Shown here piece after piece: positions 19,503-28,750 of a DNA stretch of 64,000 bases; the first letter of the stretch is position 1, and each line of letters begins with the position of its first letter. A program made the position numbers and the translations under genes. The DNA is from Bifidobacterium sp. WK012_4_13 (GTDB lineage: Bacteria; Actinomycetota; Actinomycetes; Actinomycetales; Bifidobacteriaceae): NCBI RefSeq assembly GCF_041080835.1, contig NZ_CP129683.1:744001-808000 (forward strand), read 5' to 3'. A model generated the notes under the pieces. That model saw only the letters and a list, made by a program, of their open reading frames with translations, made no database searches and was not told the origin of the DNA.

Positions 19503-21191
19503 TCAGCGAAGTCGCCAGTCACGATCGGCCGCGAACGGTTCGGCCGCGAGCATTTCGACTGCCTCGGCCGCACTGTCGGCTCGCTGCAGCACAGCCTCGC
19601 AACGAGACTTGCCGAACTTCGAGGAATCGCGCATATCCAGCCTCAGCGTCTTGGCATGGTCGCCGCCCCTGTCATCACGGACGGTCATCCTTGCCCAGGC
19701 GACGCCGATGATCTGAGTCGGAAAGCGTCTGACAAGCCGAGCACGCAACCATGCTCGGGTGTCCTGCGGCGGTTCCGCGCAGGCTTGCCGCAACTCATCG
19801 TCGCTGACCGTGCGTTCGAGGCGACCTTGCATCCTTGCGAACAGTCCCTTCCCGGAATCGACGGCCGACCATGCAAGATCGAGTGCGCGGAGTCTCGGAT
19901 CTGACCATGACTCCGCAGATTCGCCATTGGATGCGCCATTGGATACGCCGGTTCCAGGCATCCGGCCATGCTCCCTATGACGGATGCGAATCTCAAGCGC
20001 ATGCAGGAGCTGCCATTTCGCCAGCCACTCGATTCGAGACGCTTCATCTCGCATTCCGAGACGCTCTTCGTCACCCGCATCCCTTACCTTGCACAGGTCC
20101 GAAAGAATCTCCCTCCACATATGCATGACGCGTTCCGTCGATGGATCCGGCCAGTCAATCCCGGAAGAATCTCCGCCACGTCTGCCGTATACATCGGATC
20201 CGGTCCGCTCAACGGCTTCCAGCAGACGACGCTGCATCTCCAGCGCAGTGATCTCTTCCCCGCCATCAAGAGCGAGCCTTGCAGAAAGCCCCAGATCGTG
20301 CGAGACAATGTGCATGGCCTCCACGGGGTCGACGAAGTCGAGAGGCATATGACCTTCCACGCGGTTAAGCTCTGGCCTGAGCATTCGCATCTCAAGCATC
20401 CACAGCAGCATGCTGGTGGTGCCCAGCTTAAGGACCTGCGGCACATCCATGCGGTTGGCATCGCCGACAATCACATGCAGGCGTCTGAATTCGTCCGTGC
20501 TGTGCGATTCATCGCGCGTGTTGATGATCGGACGCTCGAATGTCGTCTGCAGGCCGATTCGACTGTGAATGTAATCCGCACGCTGACTCAGTTGAAATCC
20601 CGGGGTTTCGGACCGCTCGCCAATGCCTACGCGGCCGGAACCTGCATAGATCTGCCTGGTGACGAAATGTGCGGTCATCAGACCCTGGACCTGCGCGAAG
20701 GGAACGCTGCGCAACATCTGATAGTTCTCATGGGTTCCCCAGCTCGCACCTTTGCCGTCCACATTGTTCCGATGCAGCTGAATCTGCCTTCCGGTGCGTC
20801 GACCTGCCCTGATCGCCGCCTGCTCCATCAATGCGTCGCCTGCATGGTCGTATCGGACAGCCATGAAGGGGTCGTTCGTCTCCGGAGCGGAATATTCCGG
20901 GTGGGCGTGGTCAACGTAGATTCGGCCACCGTTGGGAGCGATCACATTCGTGATATGCAGCTGCGGCGCATCCGTCAGCATGCTTGCCGGTGCGGCAGCT
21001 CTGCTCAGACGCATGCCACGGGCATCGTGCGTCGGATCCTCTTCCCCATAGTCCCAACGAATCCCTTGAGTCGATGGGTCTGCGACACCAGCGACGACGT
21101 CGAAGGGCAGCTGCATGGGATTGCTCCGGGTATCCTCGAAGTCGCTCACCGCATATTCGGTCTCGGTGCCCATGAGGCGCAACACGCTCAT
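19503..21191 (-). CDS. dop: depupylase/deamidase Dop
   Basis: A 562-residue PafA homologue that removes Pup from conjugates and, where Pup ends in Gln, deamidates it. Visible are the N-terminal MGTETEYAVS motif, the YVDHAHPEYSAPETN region (catalytic Asp/Glu and Dop-type sequence) and the LHRNNVDGKGASWGTHENY stretch. An Asn/Gly/Ser-rich insert near residue 445 is probably a surface loop. The ATG at 21191 overlaps the stop of mpa (ATGA), fixing the start. It is in operon with mpa upstream. Confidence 0.95.
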   Translation of the reverse strand: MSVLRLMGTETEYAVSDFEDTRSNPMQLPFDVVAGVADPSTQGIRWDYGEEDPTHDARGMRLSRAAAPASMLTDAPQLHITNVIAPNGGRIYVDHAHPEYSAPETNDPFMAVRYDHAGDALMEQAAIRAGRRTGRQIQLHRNNVDGKGASWGTHENYQMLRSVPFAQVQGLMTAHFVTRQIYAGSGRVGIGERSETPGFQLSQRADYIHSRIGLQTTFERPIINTRDESHSTDEFRRLHVIVGDANRMDVPQVLKLGTTSMLLWMLEMRMLRPELNRVEGHMPLDFVDPVEAMHIVSHDLGLSARLALDGGEEITALEMQRRLLEAVERTGSDVYGRRGGDSSGIDWPDPSTERVMHMWREILSDLCKVRDAGDEERLGMRDEASRIEWLAKWQLLHALEIRIRHREHGRMPGTGVSNGASNGESAESWSDPRLRALDLAWSAVDSGKGLFARMQGRLERTVSDDELRQACAEPPQDTRAWLRARLVRRFPTQIIGVAWARMTVRDDRGGDHAKTLRLDMRDSSKFGKSRCEAVLQRADSAAEAVEMLAAEPFAADRDWRLR

Positions 21192-22948
21192 GCAGGCCTG
21201 CCTTCGGATTCCCGACCGCGCTCGATGCGTACGACACGTCCGACATCCAATCCCGTGATATTCGACCACTGCGAAGGATCGGCATCACCGATCGAGTCAG
21301 CGCTTTCAACGAATTCATCTTGCACGGCATCGGCGAGGATCGATTCGCCCAGCGCCACATCGCTGCCACTTTCAATGGAAGCCTTGACCGCCTTGGTCTT
21401 CGCGCGGTCGACGATATTCTTCAGCATCGCCCCTGATATCACATCGGCGAAGAACACGCTCGTCCATTGACCCCGTTCATCGCAGACATCGCACACCTTG
21501 CGGTCCGCACCCCGCGAGAAGGCATCGCTGACGACCGACGATGCCAGGCTCTCCGAATCGCGGTCGAGCTGAAGGGGCAGGTCATTCGTCAGATAGTGCC
21601 GAAGGATGCTCGTCGCCTGAGCCTTGTTGGGTCTGTCGACACGAATCTTCACATCCAGCCTTCCTGGTCTCAGCACGGCTGGGTCGATCATGTCCACTCG
21701 GTTCGAAGCTCCGATCACGATCACGTTGTCAAGGGCCTCCACTCCGTCGAGCTCCGCCAGGAACTGCGGCACGATGGTCGTCTCAACGTCCGACGAGACT
21801 CCGGATCCACGCGTGCGCAGCAGCGAATCCATCTCGTCAATGAAGACGATCACCAGAGCGCCTTGGGCGGCCCTTTCGCGGGCCCGCTTGAAGATGCCGC
21901 GTATGAGCCGCTCGGATTCACCGACGAACTTGTTGAGCAGCTCCGGCCCCTTGACTGAAAGGAAGATGCCACGTCGGGCATGCGTCCCCTGAGCAAGCGA
22001 GTGGGCAACCGCCTTGGCGATCATCGTTTTGCCGTTGCCCGGAGGCCCATACAGCAGGACGCCCTTCGGAGGTCTCAGGTCGTAGCGTTCGAAGAGTTCC
22101 CGATGCTCGAAGGGCAGCTGCACAGCGTCGCGGATACGGTCGATCTGCGAGTCGAGACCACCGATATCGGCGTAGCTGACATCCGGTGTCTCCTCGAGGA
22201 CGAGATTCGTCTCATCCTCCGCCGGCAGCAGATCGAGTGCGATATGGCCAGAATCGTCAAGAATGACACGATCCCCCGCCACGATCCTGGTGTCCATCAC
22301 CTTGCCTGCGCGGGTCACGACCGATGCAGCGCCTGACGAATCCTGCACCACCAGATTCGGCATATCGATGACCTGCAGCACAGTTCGGACCTGTCCGGTC
22401 TGATGCCTTCCTCGGAATTCGACCAGCACCATGTTCTCATTGAGCAGGACCGACTCTCCGCACGTGGCCCTCTGCAGGTCGACGTTGGGTGCAACGGGAA
22501 CGATCATGCGCCGGTTCGAGAGCGCGATCTCCGCCGTCGCATGACGCACATTGTGGCTGTCAAGCGAAATGCGATCCTGGGAAATGAACACTGCGAAGCT
22601 CATCGGAGGCTTCGCGAGCTGCTCCATCTGTGACTTGACCTTTCCCAATTCCTCCGCCGCCTTGGTGAGGGCGGCTGCAAGCGCATGGTTCTTTCGTTGC
22701 GAAAGATCGAGCTGCGCGGCCATATCGGAAAGTCGGCTGGCTGAGGATTCGTCGGAATCTCGTAGGGAATCCTCTTCCATGGGGTTCCTGCGGGGCGGTT
22801 GCCATGCCGAGACTCCCTCGACTCTTCCCGTCCCACGATCTTCGGTTCCGTCGGTTGCCTGCACGTCCGGCGATTCGCCGTCTGTCAGGTCAGTGCGCAA
22901 GGAATCGTCGCGCCTCTCCATCTGATCATCCTGAGGATGTTCACTCAT
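21188..22948 (-). CDS. arc: proteasome-type AAA ATPase Mpa/ARC
   Basis: A 586-residue hexameric unfoldase that recognises Pup through its N-terminal coiled coil (about residues 58-98), followed by OB folds (about 100-245) and one AAA module with Walker A GPPGNGKT (about 299-306) and Walker B VFIDEMDS (about 364-371). The C-terminus ends EGRPA and lacks the GQYL/HbYX-type tail that docks mycobacterial Mpa on the 20S core. No proteasome alpha or beta gene is in the window. ATG 22948 has GGGGGAG upstream; an in-frame start 33 bases earlier is less likely. It is the first gene of the pupylation cluster. Confidence 0.95.
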   Translation of the reverse strand: MSEHPQDDQMERRDDSLRTDLTDGESPDVQATDGTEDRGTGRVEGVSAWQPPRRNPMEEDSLRDSDESSASRLSDMAAQLDLSQRKNHALAAALTKAAEELGKVKSQMEQLAKPPMSFAVFISQDRISLDSHNVRHATAEIALSNRRMIVPVAPNVDLQRATCGESVLLNENMVLVEFRGRHQTGQVRTVLQVIDMPNLVVQDSSGAASVVTRAGKVMDTRIVAGDRVILDDSGHIALDLLPAEDETNLVLEETPDVSYADIGGLDSQIDRIRDAVQLPFEHRELFERYDLRPPKGVLLYGPPGNGKTMIAKAVAHSLAQGTHARRGIFLSVKGPELLNKFVGESERLIRGIFKRARERAAQGALVIVFIDEMDSLLRTRGSGVSSDVETTIVPQFLAELDGVEALDNVIVIGASNRVDMIDPAVLRPGRLDVKIRVDRPNKAQATSILRHYLTNDLPLQLDRDSESLASSVVSDAFSRGADRKVCDVCDERGQWTSVFFADVISGAMLKNIVDRAKTKAVKASIESGSDVALGESILADAVQDEFVESADSIGDADPSQWSNITGLDVGRVVRIERGRESEGRPA

Positions 22949-23005
22949 TGATGTCTCTCCCCCTGCCGCCTTGCCATGCACCAGTCCAAGATGACGCCAA
23001 ACCGA

Positions 23006-23704
23006 TCACCGTTCTGCGGACCCATGCCGTTCCCGTATCAGATTACGCACCCAGAGCACAATCAGCAGCACGATGACCACTATTGCGACGATGATGACGG
23101 CATCTTCCATGATGCCAATCACGCTCATGATCGAACACCACTGTTCAGCAAGGCCGAAACCAAAGCCGATGAGCAGAGTGTTCCACACCGCCGAGCCGAG
23201 CAGCGTCCATGCGGAGAAGCGCCAGAAATTCATGGCGCTGAGACCTGCAGGAATCGAGATCAGGGAGCGGACGACCGGAATGACACGCCCGATAAGCACC
23301 GACCACGTTCCATACTTTTCAAACCAGTGGTCCGCCTTGGCAAGATCCTTCGCACTCACGCCGGGAATCTTGCTGGCAAGGCGTTCCAGTCGCTCGATGC
23401 CAATCCATCGAGAAAGCCAGTACAGCGTCCATGCGCCAAGCAGAGAACCGACCGTAGCCGCGATGATTGCCTCGACAAGACCGATCTTCCCCTGTGACGC
23501 CGTGAAGCCTGCAAGAGGCAGAATCACTTCGCTGGGAATCGGTGGGAAAATGGATTCGAGAGCAATCGCAAGCGCCACGCCGATGCCGCCTGCAAGATGC
23601 ATCATTTCTACAAGCCAGTTGGTTATCGCACCGATGATGCCTGTCTGTTCAGTGGTGCATGCGGAAGCGGCCATAATCATATGAGTCGGATTCATACTCG
23701 ACAT
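23006..23704 (-). CDS. DedA family membrane protein
   Basis: A roughly 232-residue polytopic membrane protein of the DedA/SNARE-associated family. The typical motifs are E(S)xFPPIPSEVILPLAG near the N-terminus and GRVIPVVRSLISIPAG in the middle, with about five to six hydrophobic segments. DedA proteins act in envelope homeostasis, and some flip phospholipids or undecaprenyl phosphate. The start is uncertain: 23704, 23695 and 23674 are possible, and none has a strong ribosome-binding site. It diverges from serB, sharing a very short intergenic region. Confidence 0.93.
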   Translation of the reverse strand: MSSMNPTHMIMAASACTTEQTGIIGAITNWLVEMMHLAGGIGVALAIALESIFPPIPSEVILPLAGFTASQGKIGLVEAIIAATVGSLLGAWTLYWLSRWIGIERLERLASKIPGVSAKDLAKADHWFEKYGTWSVLIGRVIPVVRSLISIPAGLSAMNFWRFSAWTLLGSAVWNTLLIGFGFGLAEQWCSIMSVIGIMEDAVIIVAIVVIVLLIVLWVRNLIRERHGSAER

Positions 23705-23733
23705 TGTCCCAACGATTTCAGAGAATCGAAACC

Positions 23734-24423
23734 ATGCACAACCAAACTTTGCAAGCTCCGAACAACTCGCCGACGAAAACAAACGCAAATCCACGAAGAT
23801 TGCTGGTGATGGACGTCGATTCGACGCTCATCGACGAGGAAGTCATCGATCTTATCGGCGATGCCAGTGGCAAGGGCGCGCTTATCTCCGACATCACGAA
23901 GCGGGCGATGCGTGGCGAACTGGATTTCAGACAGGCTCTCGACGAACGCGTGAGTCTCCTGAAAGGCGTGCCCGTCTCGGTTTTGGAAGATGTCTTCAAG
24001 GAGGTGCACTTCACCAATGGCGCGCTCGATATGATCGCGACGGCGCACGACCGGGGCTGGACCGTCGGCGTGGTTTCCGGAGGATTCCACGAGATCGTCG
24101 ATGGACTTGTCGCACAGGCGGGAATCGACCATGCCATCGCCAACTCCTTGCAGGTCCATGATGGCCTGCTCACAGGCAGCACCGTGGGCGAAACCGTAAC
24201 CAAGGAGACGAAGTTGCGCGCGCTCAGAGCCTGGGCGGAGCAGGACGGCGTCGATATGGCAGACACCGTTGCCATCGGTGACGGCGCCAACGACATTCCG
24301 ATGATTCTCGCCGCCGGAACAGGCATCGCGTTCTGTGCGAAGCCTGCGGTTCGCAAAGCCGCGCCATATACGCTTAATGTCCGAGATCTGAGACAGGTCA
24401 TCTCAATAATCGATGGGCTATGA
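23734..24423 (+). CDS. serB: phosphoserine phosphatase
   Basis: A 229-residue HAD-family enzyme catalysing the last step of serine synthesis. Motif I is DVDST with nucleophile Asp27 and acid Asp29 followed by the SerB-type DEEVI segment; motif II/III VVSGG and motif IV GDGANDIPM (about residue 188) are intact. The N-terminal ACT domain of longer SerB proteins is absent, which is the short form. ATG 23734 is used; an in-frame TTG at 23704 would overlap the divergent dedA start. Confidence 0.95.
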   Translation: MHNQTLQAPNNSPTKTNANPRRLLVMDVDSTLIDEEVIDLIGDASGKGALISDITKRAMRGELDFRQALDERVSLLKGVPVSVLEDVFKEVHFTNGALDMIATAHDRGWTVGVVSGGFHEIVDGLVAQAGIDHAIANSLQVHDGLLTGSTVGETVTKETKLRALRAWAEQDGVDMADTVAIGDGANDIPMILAAGTGIAFCAKPAVRKAAPYTLNVRDLRQVISIIDGL

Positions 24424-24444
24424 TCCAAAGCCCCTTCGGAGCCT

Positions 24445-25422
24445 TCAGTCCAGGAATGCGCTGTCGGAAAGATGCGCGCCCCTTGCCCAGGCGGAGGCAT
24501 CCATCGCCTTGCGCCCCTGAAGCTTGACCTCACGCAGTTCCAATGGGACGGTCAGGGTCCCCACCCACACATGTCTCTTGGAGGTGAGCAGCTCACCTGG
24601 CGAAAGAACGACATCCTTCAGTTCCTGCGGCTGCTCATCGGGAAGATATCTGGCCTCACGCGCATCAAGAACATGCATGAGCAACGGCTTGTCATTGCCA
24701 CGATCCTGATGCAGATGAGCCCACGCACCAGGTTCGGGAGTGCAGGCGCGAATTTGGCGCTCGACTGCATAGGCAGGCGCGCGGAAGTCGATGTGAGCAT
24801 CGTCTACGCCTATCTTCTCCGCCTTCTCGAACACTCCCTGCTGCTGTGGTTCTGGACGTGCCTTGCCCGAAGCGACTGCCTTGATGGCCATTGAAAGCAG
24901 ATGGGAGCCATCCATGGACAGACGGCCCAGCAGCGACCCGGCAGTCTCATGCCTTCCTATTTCCACGGTGGACTGGGCGATGACTGGTCCATCATCCAGC
25001 CCTTTGGTGATGCGAAACACCGTCGCTCCCGAAAGACGATCCCCAGCCCAGATGGCGCGCTGAACAGGGGCGGCCCCTCTCCACTGCGGAAGCAGCGAGA
25101 AATGAAGGTTATACCAGCCAAGCGGCATCGCATCGAGGGCGGCCTGACGAAGAATCCTGCCGTATGCCACGACCGCCGCAATCTCCGCGCCCGTCGACCT
25201 CAGCTCCGAAACGAATGCGGGGTCGCTCGGATTGCCGTCAAGCACGGGGATACCCAGCTCCAGGGCCGCCCGCTTGACCGGGCTGGGCACGAGTCTGCGA
25301 CCGCGCCCCTGCGGCGCATCGGGGCGCGTCAGAACCGCTACTATCTCGAAGGCATCATCATCTGCCAAGGCTTGCAACGAAGGCACGGCAACCTCCGGAG
25401 TGCCTGCAAACAGCAACTTCAT
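24445..25422 (-). CDS. fmt: methionyl-tRNA formyltransferase
   Basis: A 325-residue enzyme that formylates initiator Met-tRNA using 10-formyl-tetrahydrofolate. The N-terminal Rossmann motif LLFAGTPEVAVPSL and the catalytic HFSLLPQWRGAAP stretch with downstream Asp (GLDDGPV) are present, and the C-terminal OB-type domain follows. Its length is normal. ATG 25422 begins the conserved sequence; an upstream in-frame start at 25446 is dispensable. It converges with serB, with 21 bp between the stops. Confidence 0.97.
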   Translation of the reverse strand: MKLLFAGTPEVAVPSLQALADDDAFEIVAVLTRPDAPQGRGRRLVPSPVKRAALELGIPVLDGNPSDPAFVSELRSTGAEIAAVVAYGRILRQAALDAMPLGWYNLHFSLLPQWRGAAPVQRAIWAGDRLSGATVFRITKGLDDGPVIAQSTVEIGRHETAGSLLGRLSMDGSHLLSMAIKAVASGKARPEPQQQGVFEKAEKIGVDDAHIDFRAPAYAVERQIRACTPEPGAWAHLHQDRGNDKPLLMHVLDAREARYLPDEQPQELKDVVLSPGELLTSKRHVWVGTLTVPLELREVKLQGRKAMDASAWARGAHLSDSAFLD

Positions 25423-25515
25423 ATGCTCAACCCCTACCTCTCTCATGCCATGTCGGCACAGCCCTGAAAATGAGCCTCAGTCGCGGCACCATGGCATATT
25501 CGTCCACATCCCAGA

Positions 25516-26250
25516 TCATTGCACGGAAGGAATGTCCACTCCTGCAGCGATCAGCGCATTGCGCAGCTTGTATGAGTCCGAGAACTGGAATCCCCGCATT
25601 CCCGCCGAATTCGCACCCAGGACGTTCTGTGACTTGTCGTCGACGAAAAGGCTTGCATGGGGGTCGATGCCAAACTGGCGAATGGCGAGATCGTATATGT
25701 CCTTATGTGGCTTGCGCATGCGGACATTCCCGGATATGACCTTGTCCTGCAGGGTATGCAGGATCTCGAACCTATCCCAGGCTATGGGGAACATGGTGCG
25801 CTCCCAGTTCGACAATCCCCACACGCCAATGCCCGAGTGCCGCAGATCCTGAATGAGCATGCGGGCCCCTGGCACCACGCCCGTGAGCGAATCCTCGAAG
25901 TGCTCGACATAGAAGCGAAAGATCTCGGCGTCAGCATGACCATGGGTGCGATCCATCCAGTCGGTCACATCCTCCACGGACTCTCCGCCATCAAGGAAAT
26001 CGTTGGCGTCGAAGAAGCCCGAAACCGAGTTGTCAAGAAAACGATTGATCGTTTCAGGACTGTATCTGCTGACCAATGCAGCGCTCGGATCCCAGTACAC
26101 CAGCACATTGCCAAAATCAAAGACGACATCCGTGATCGTCTGACCAGAGGCCACCTTGGCGGGACCCTGAGCGGTTATTGCGTTGGGAACGACAAGGTCA
26201 GCGGTGACGATGTCCTTTGGCGCATCCGGCGATTCAATGATTTCAGGCAT
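25516..26250 (-). CDS. HAD family hydrolase (epoxide-hydrolase-like/phosphatase clade)
   Basis: A 244-residue haloacid-dehalogenase-superfamily protein. After a 40-residue N-terminal extension comes motif I DFGNVLVYWD (nucleophile Asp45), then motif II LSN and motif III/IV FVDDKSQNV. The pattern matches YihX-type (alpha-D-glucose-1-phosphate) phosphatases and epoxide-hydrolase-N-like members. The substrate cannot be assigned. ATG 26250 has AAAGGA about ten bases upstream. Confidence 0.9.
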   Translation of the reverse strand: MPEIIESPDAPKDIVTADLVVPNAITAQGPAKVASGQTITDVVFDFGNVLVYWDPSAALVSRYSPETINRFLDNSVSGFFDANDFLDGGESVEDVTDWMDRTHGHADAEIFRFYVEHFEDSLTGVVPGARMLIQDLRHSGIGVWGLSNWERTMFPIAWDRFEILHTLQDKVISGNVRMRKPHKDIYDLAIRQFGIDPHASLFVDDKSQNVLGANSAGMRGFQFSDSYKLRNALIAAGVDIPSVQ

Positions 26251-26343
26251 ATTCGACCAATCCTTTCGATAGCTCCCTATACATGGAAACACCCAGCATG
26301 GAGAAATGGGCCATGATCCCTTGGACCATCCTCCGGCATTTGA

Positions 26344-28626
26344 CTACATCAGGTCCTTCGGATCCATCTTGAAGTGCAGCTCCTTCGGATTGCGCGTCGC
26401 CATATGCTTCGCGACGCTTGCACGCAACCGTAATGCAAGATCGTCCCTGTCTGCGACAGCAACCCTCACTATCGCCCGAACGCGGTCATGCGTACCCTCC
26501 AGCTGACGATCCGCCAAGGTTCTTGGCGGTGCGATCGGCACCGGGCCAAGCAGCGCAGGGACATATTCCCCATGTATCTGCACAGCCGCACGCTCTCCTC
26601 GCATGGCGCCGACCTCATTGACCGCATTCATGACGGCATCCCGATTTCCCCAGACGCTGGCGGCAGCGACCACTGGCGGCAGCGCGGTCTCGACACGATC
26701 ATGAAGCTCCTGTCTTGCAAGGATTCCACTATCCCATAGCATGAGCGACTGGGCACAGGCAGGATCCGTTTCTCCGATGAGCATCACCTGACCGCCCATC
26801 GTTCGCGGGAGGCATAGAGAGGCCGCACGCATCCAGTCGGTCAGCGAGTCTATTCGAGCATCGACGCCAAGCGCATACAGGCTCGTCCAGGCATCCAGAA
26901 TGACTACCGCCTGATATGAAGACTGCTGCCTCTCAGGCCGTCTCGACGCCCCCTCCGCTTCAGTCCGGCGCCCTACCGTCTGCCGTATCCTCGGTTCCGC
27001 ACCAGGCGTCGCAATGACGATCTGAGGCCTGTCAGCGATATCCGTGACTATCCCCCTGGGCTGGAGTGGCGTCGATAGGACGATGGGAACATTACGGAAC
27101 AGACCTCGTAGCTCCGCTGCCGTTCCCTGCGCGCCTACTCGCAGAACGCGCATGCCTTCATTGCCGCAGTTGGTGCACTTCCAGTCCACCGCTGCGGCGC
27201 CGCACCACAGGCAGTGGGCCACTCTCCCGGCGTGCGTGTCTGCATGGAGAGGACCGGTGCAGCGATTGCATCGTGCCTGTCTGTGACACTTGGTGCAGCA
27301 CAGCACGTCAACGGCATGCTCCCGAGGAATCGAAAGCAGGACGGGTCCCAGCTTCAACGCGCGCTGAATCACGGATACCGCAGTGTGTGGCACGCGAGCG
27401 CCTATTGCCAGATCGGCGAGTCTGGAGAGCTCCTCATGGTTAAGCCAGCGAATCCAAGGCGACTGCTCCTGAGTGGCTGTGCGCAGACCTTGGACGTTCA
27501 CGCTCGTGCCGCACACCGCATTGCCTTCATGGCTGCCGTCGAGAATCTCCCACTGACTCATGGGACTGCGAACGGCGGAGAAATCGATGAAGGTCCCACG
27601 GTGGTTCCTGGCACGAAGCCTCAATACTCCGCGAGCATGGGCATAGGGCATGAACCCATCGGCATTCTGATACGCGTTATCGTCCATGATGGCAAAGACC
27701 CCACTGCCTTCAACAGGCGCATACATGACGGCGCGTGTTCCGATCACGCAGCGAACCTGCCCGCTCGCCACCGCCTGAAATGCTCGATAGCGCTCCTCCG
27801 GTGGCAAGGCCGCTCCGAGAACGGCGAAGTCACCGTCCCATGCACCCTGCGAACCCTTCGCGGGAGCGAAGGGTCTGAGTCCCGCTTCCTGAAGGACCTC
27901 GCTCAGATCCTGGACATGCCGCATATCCGGCAGCACCATGACGGCGGATTTGCCAAGAAGCAGTGCCTCCATCAGCGTCCATGAGGCATCGCGCGCCCAG
28001 CGCAGAACTCCTGGCAGGACATTCCACACAAAGCTGGAGCCCGCATGCGCGGCAAGCGACCTTCGCACCTCTTCGACATGGTCGTAGCTCGCGCGCAGGC
28101 TTTCGAAACGCCTGTCACACCATGCGCGCATGTCTCGTTTCATCGGCTCGCTCATGCCAATCGCAAAGCGGCCGGTGACGAGCCGTTGCTCGGCATCTAC
28201 GCGGGCAACTCTCGGAGGCACGGCCATGCGCAGTATGTTCGCCCTGGTTCCACCGTATGCACGTGCGATGTCGGTGATGTCCATTCTGCCTTGCTCGCTC
28301 ACTGCGATGCTCGGACTGACGACCCGCTCTATGAATCGAAGCGTTGACGGTGGAACGGCACTGGTCTGAACGCGATTCCATATGAAACCGAAGAGCAGTT
28401 GGCGGCCAAAGCGCACGCGCACACGCACCCCAGGCAGTGCCGCATCATCATCCTTGGCCTGCACCAGATAGTCGAAGGTATCGCCAAGCTGGGTCGCCTG
28501 AACATCGAGAATCACCTGCGCGATTGGATTGCGCTCGGCCGCGATGCGCTGGGCAGGCGTTCGTCTGCGACGTCTTCGAGGGGCAAGGCCGTCAAGGGCC
28601 AGCTGCTCTGCGTCCGAATCAGCCAT
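26344..28626 (-). CDS. priA: primosomal protein N' (PriA), probable helicase-inactive form
   Basis: A 760-residue replication-restart protein. The N-terminal 3'-DNA-binding region and the four CxxC pairs of the zinc-binding insert (CTKC, CNRC, CLWC, CTNC) are present. The expected Walker A lysine segment is replaced by a stretch like FVWNVLPGVL and the DEEH motif by MDDN, so ATP hydrolysis and helicase activity are doubtful. This degeneration is common in actinobacterial PriA, so the gene is not a recent pseudogene. It lies between the HAD gene and dnaE on the same strand. Confidence 0.93.
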   Translation of the reverse strand: MADSDAEQLALDGLAPRRRRRRTPAQRIAAERNPIAQVILDVQATQLGDTFDYLVQAKDDDAALPGVRVRVRFGRQLLFGFIWNRVQTSAVPPSTLRFIERVVSPSIAVSEQGRMDITDIARAYGGTRANILRMAVPPRVARVDAEQRLVTGRFAIGMSEPMKRDMRAWCDRRFESLRASYDHVEEVRRSLAAHAGSSFVWNVLPGVLRWARDASWTLMEALLLGKSAVMVLPDMRHVQDLSEVLQEAGLRPFAPAKGSQGAWDGDFAVLGAALPPEERYRAFQAVASGQVRCVIGTRAVMYAPVEGSGVFAIMDDNAYQNADGFMPYAHARGVLRLRARNHRGTFIDFSAVRSPMSQWEILDGSHEGNAVCGTSVNVQGLRTATQEQSPWIRWLNHEELSRLADLAIGARVPHTAVSVIQRALKLGPVLLSIPREHAVDVLCCTKCHRQARCNRCTGPLHADTHAGRVAHCLWCGAAAVDWKCTNCGNEGMRVLRVGAQGTAAELRGLFRNVPIVLSTPLQPRGIVTDIADRPQIVIATPGAEPRIRQTVGRRTEAEGASRRPERQQSSYQAVVILDAWTSLYALGVDARIDSLTDWMRAASLCLPRTMGGQVMLIGETDPACAQSLMLWDSGILARQELHDRVETALPPVVAAASVWGNRDAVMNAVNEVGAMRGERAAVQIHGEYVPALLGPVPIAPPRTLADRQLEGTHDRVRAIVRVAVADRDDLALRLRASVAKHMATRNPKELHFKMDPKDLM

Positions 28627-28750
28627 GTGTCCCTTTCCCGAAGCTGCGTCAACCAGTCAGATCGACCTCGTCCAAATCCACGATTCCGCGTCGAACCCAT
28701 GCCGAGGAAATCCGCATCCACAAACATGCATGTCACCAAGCGGAGCATGC

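Noticed and set aside
19968..21470. 500-residue plus-strand open frame
   Set aside because: Antisense to dop and arc; dop matches its family over the whole stretch.
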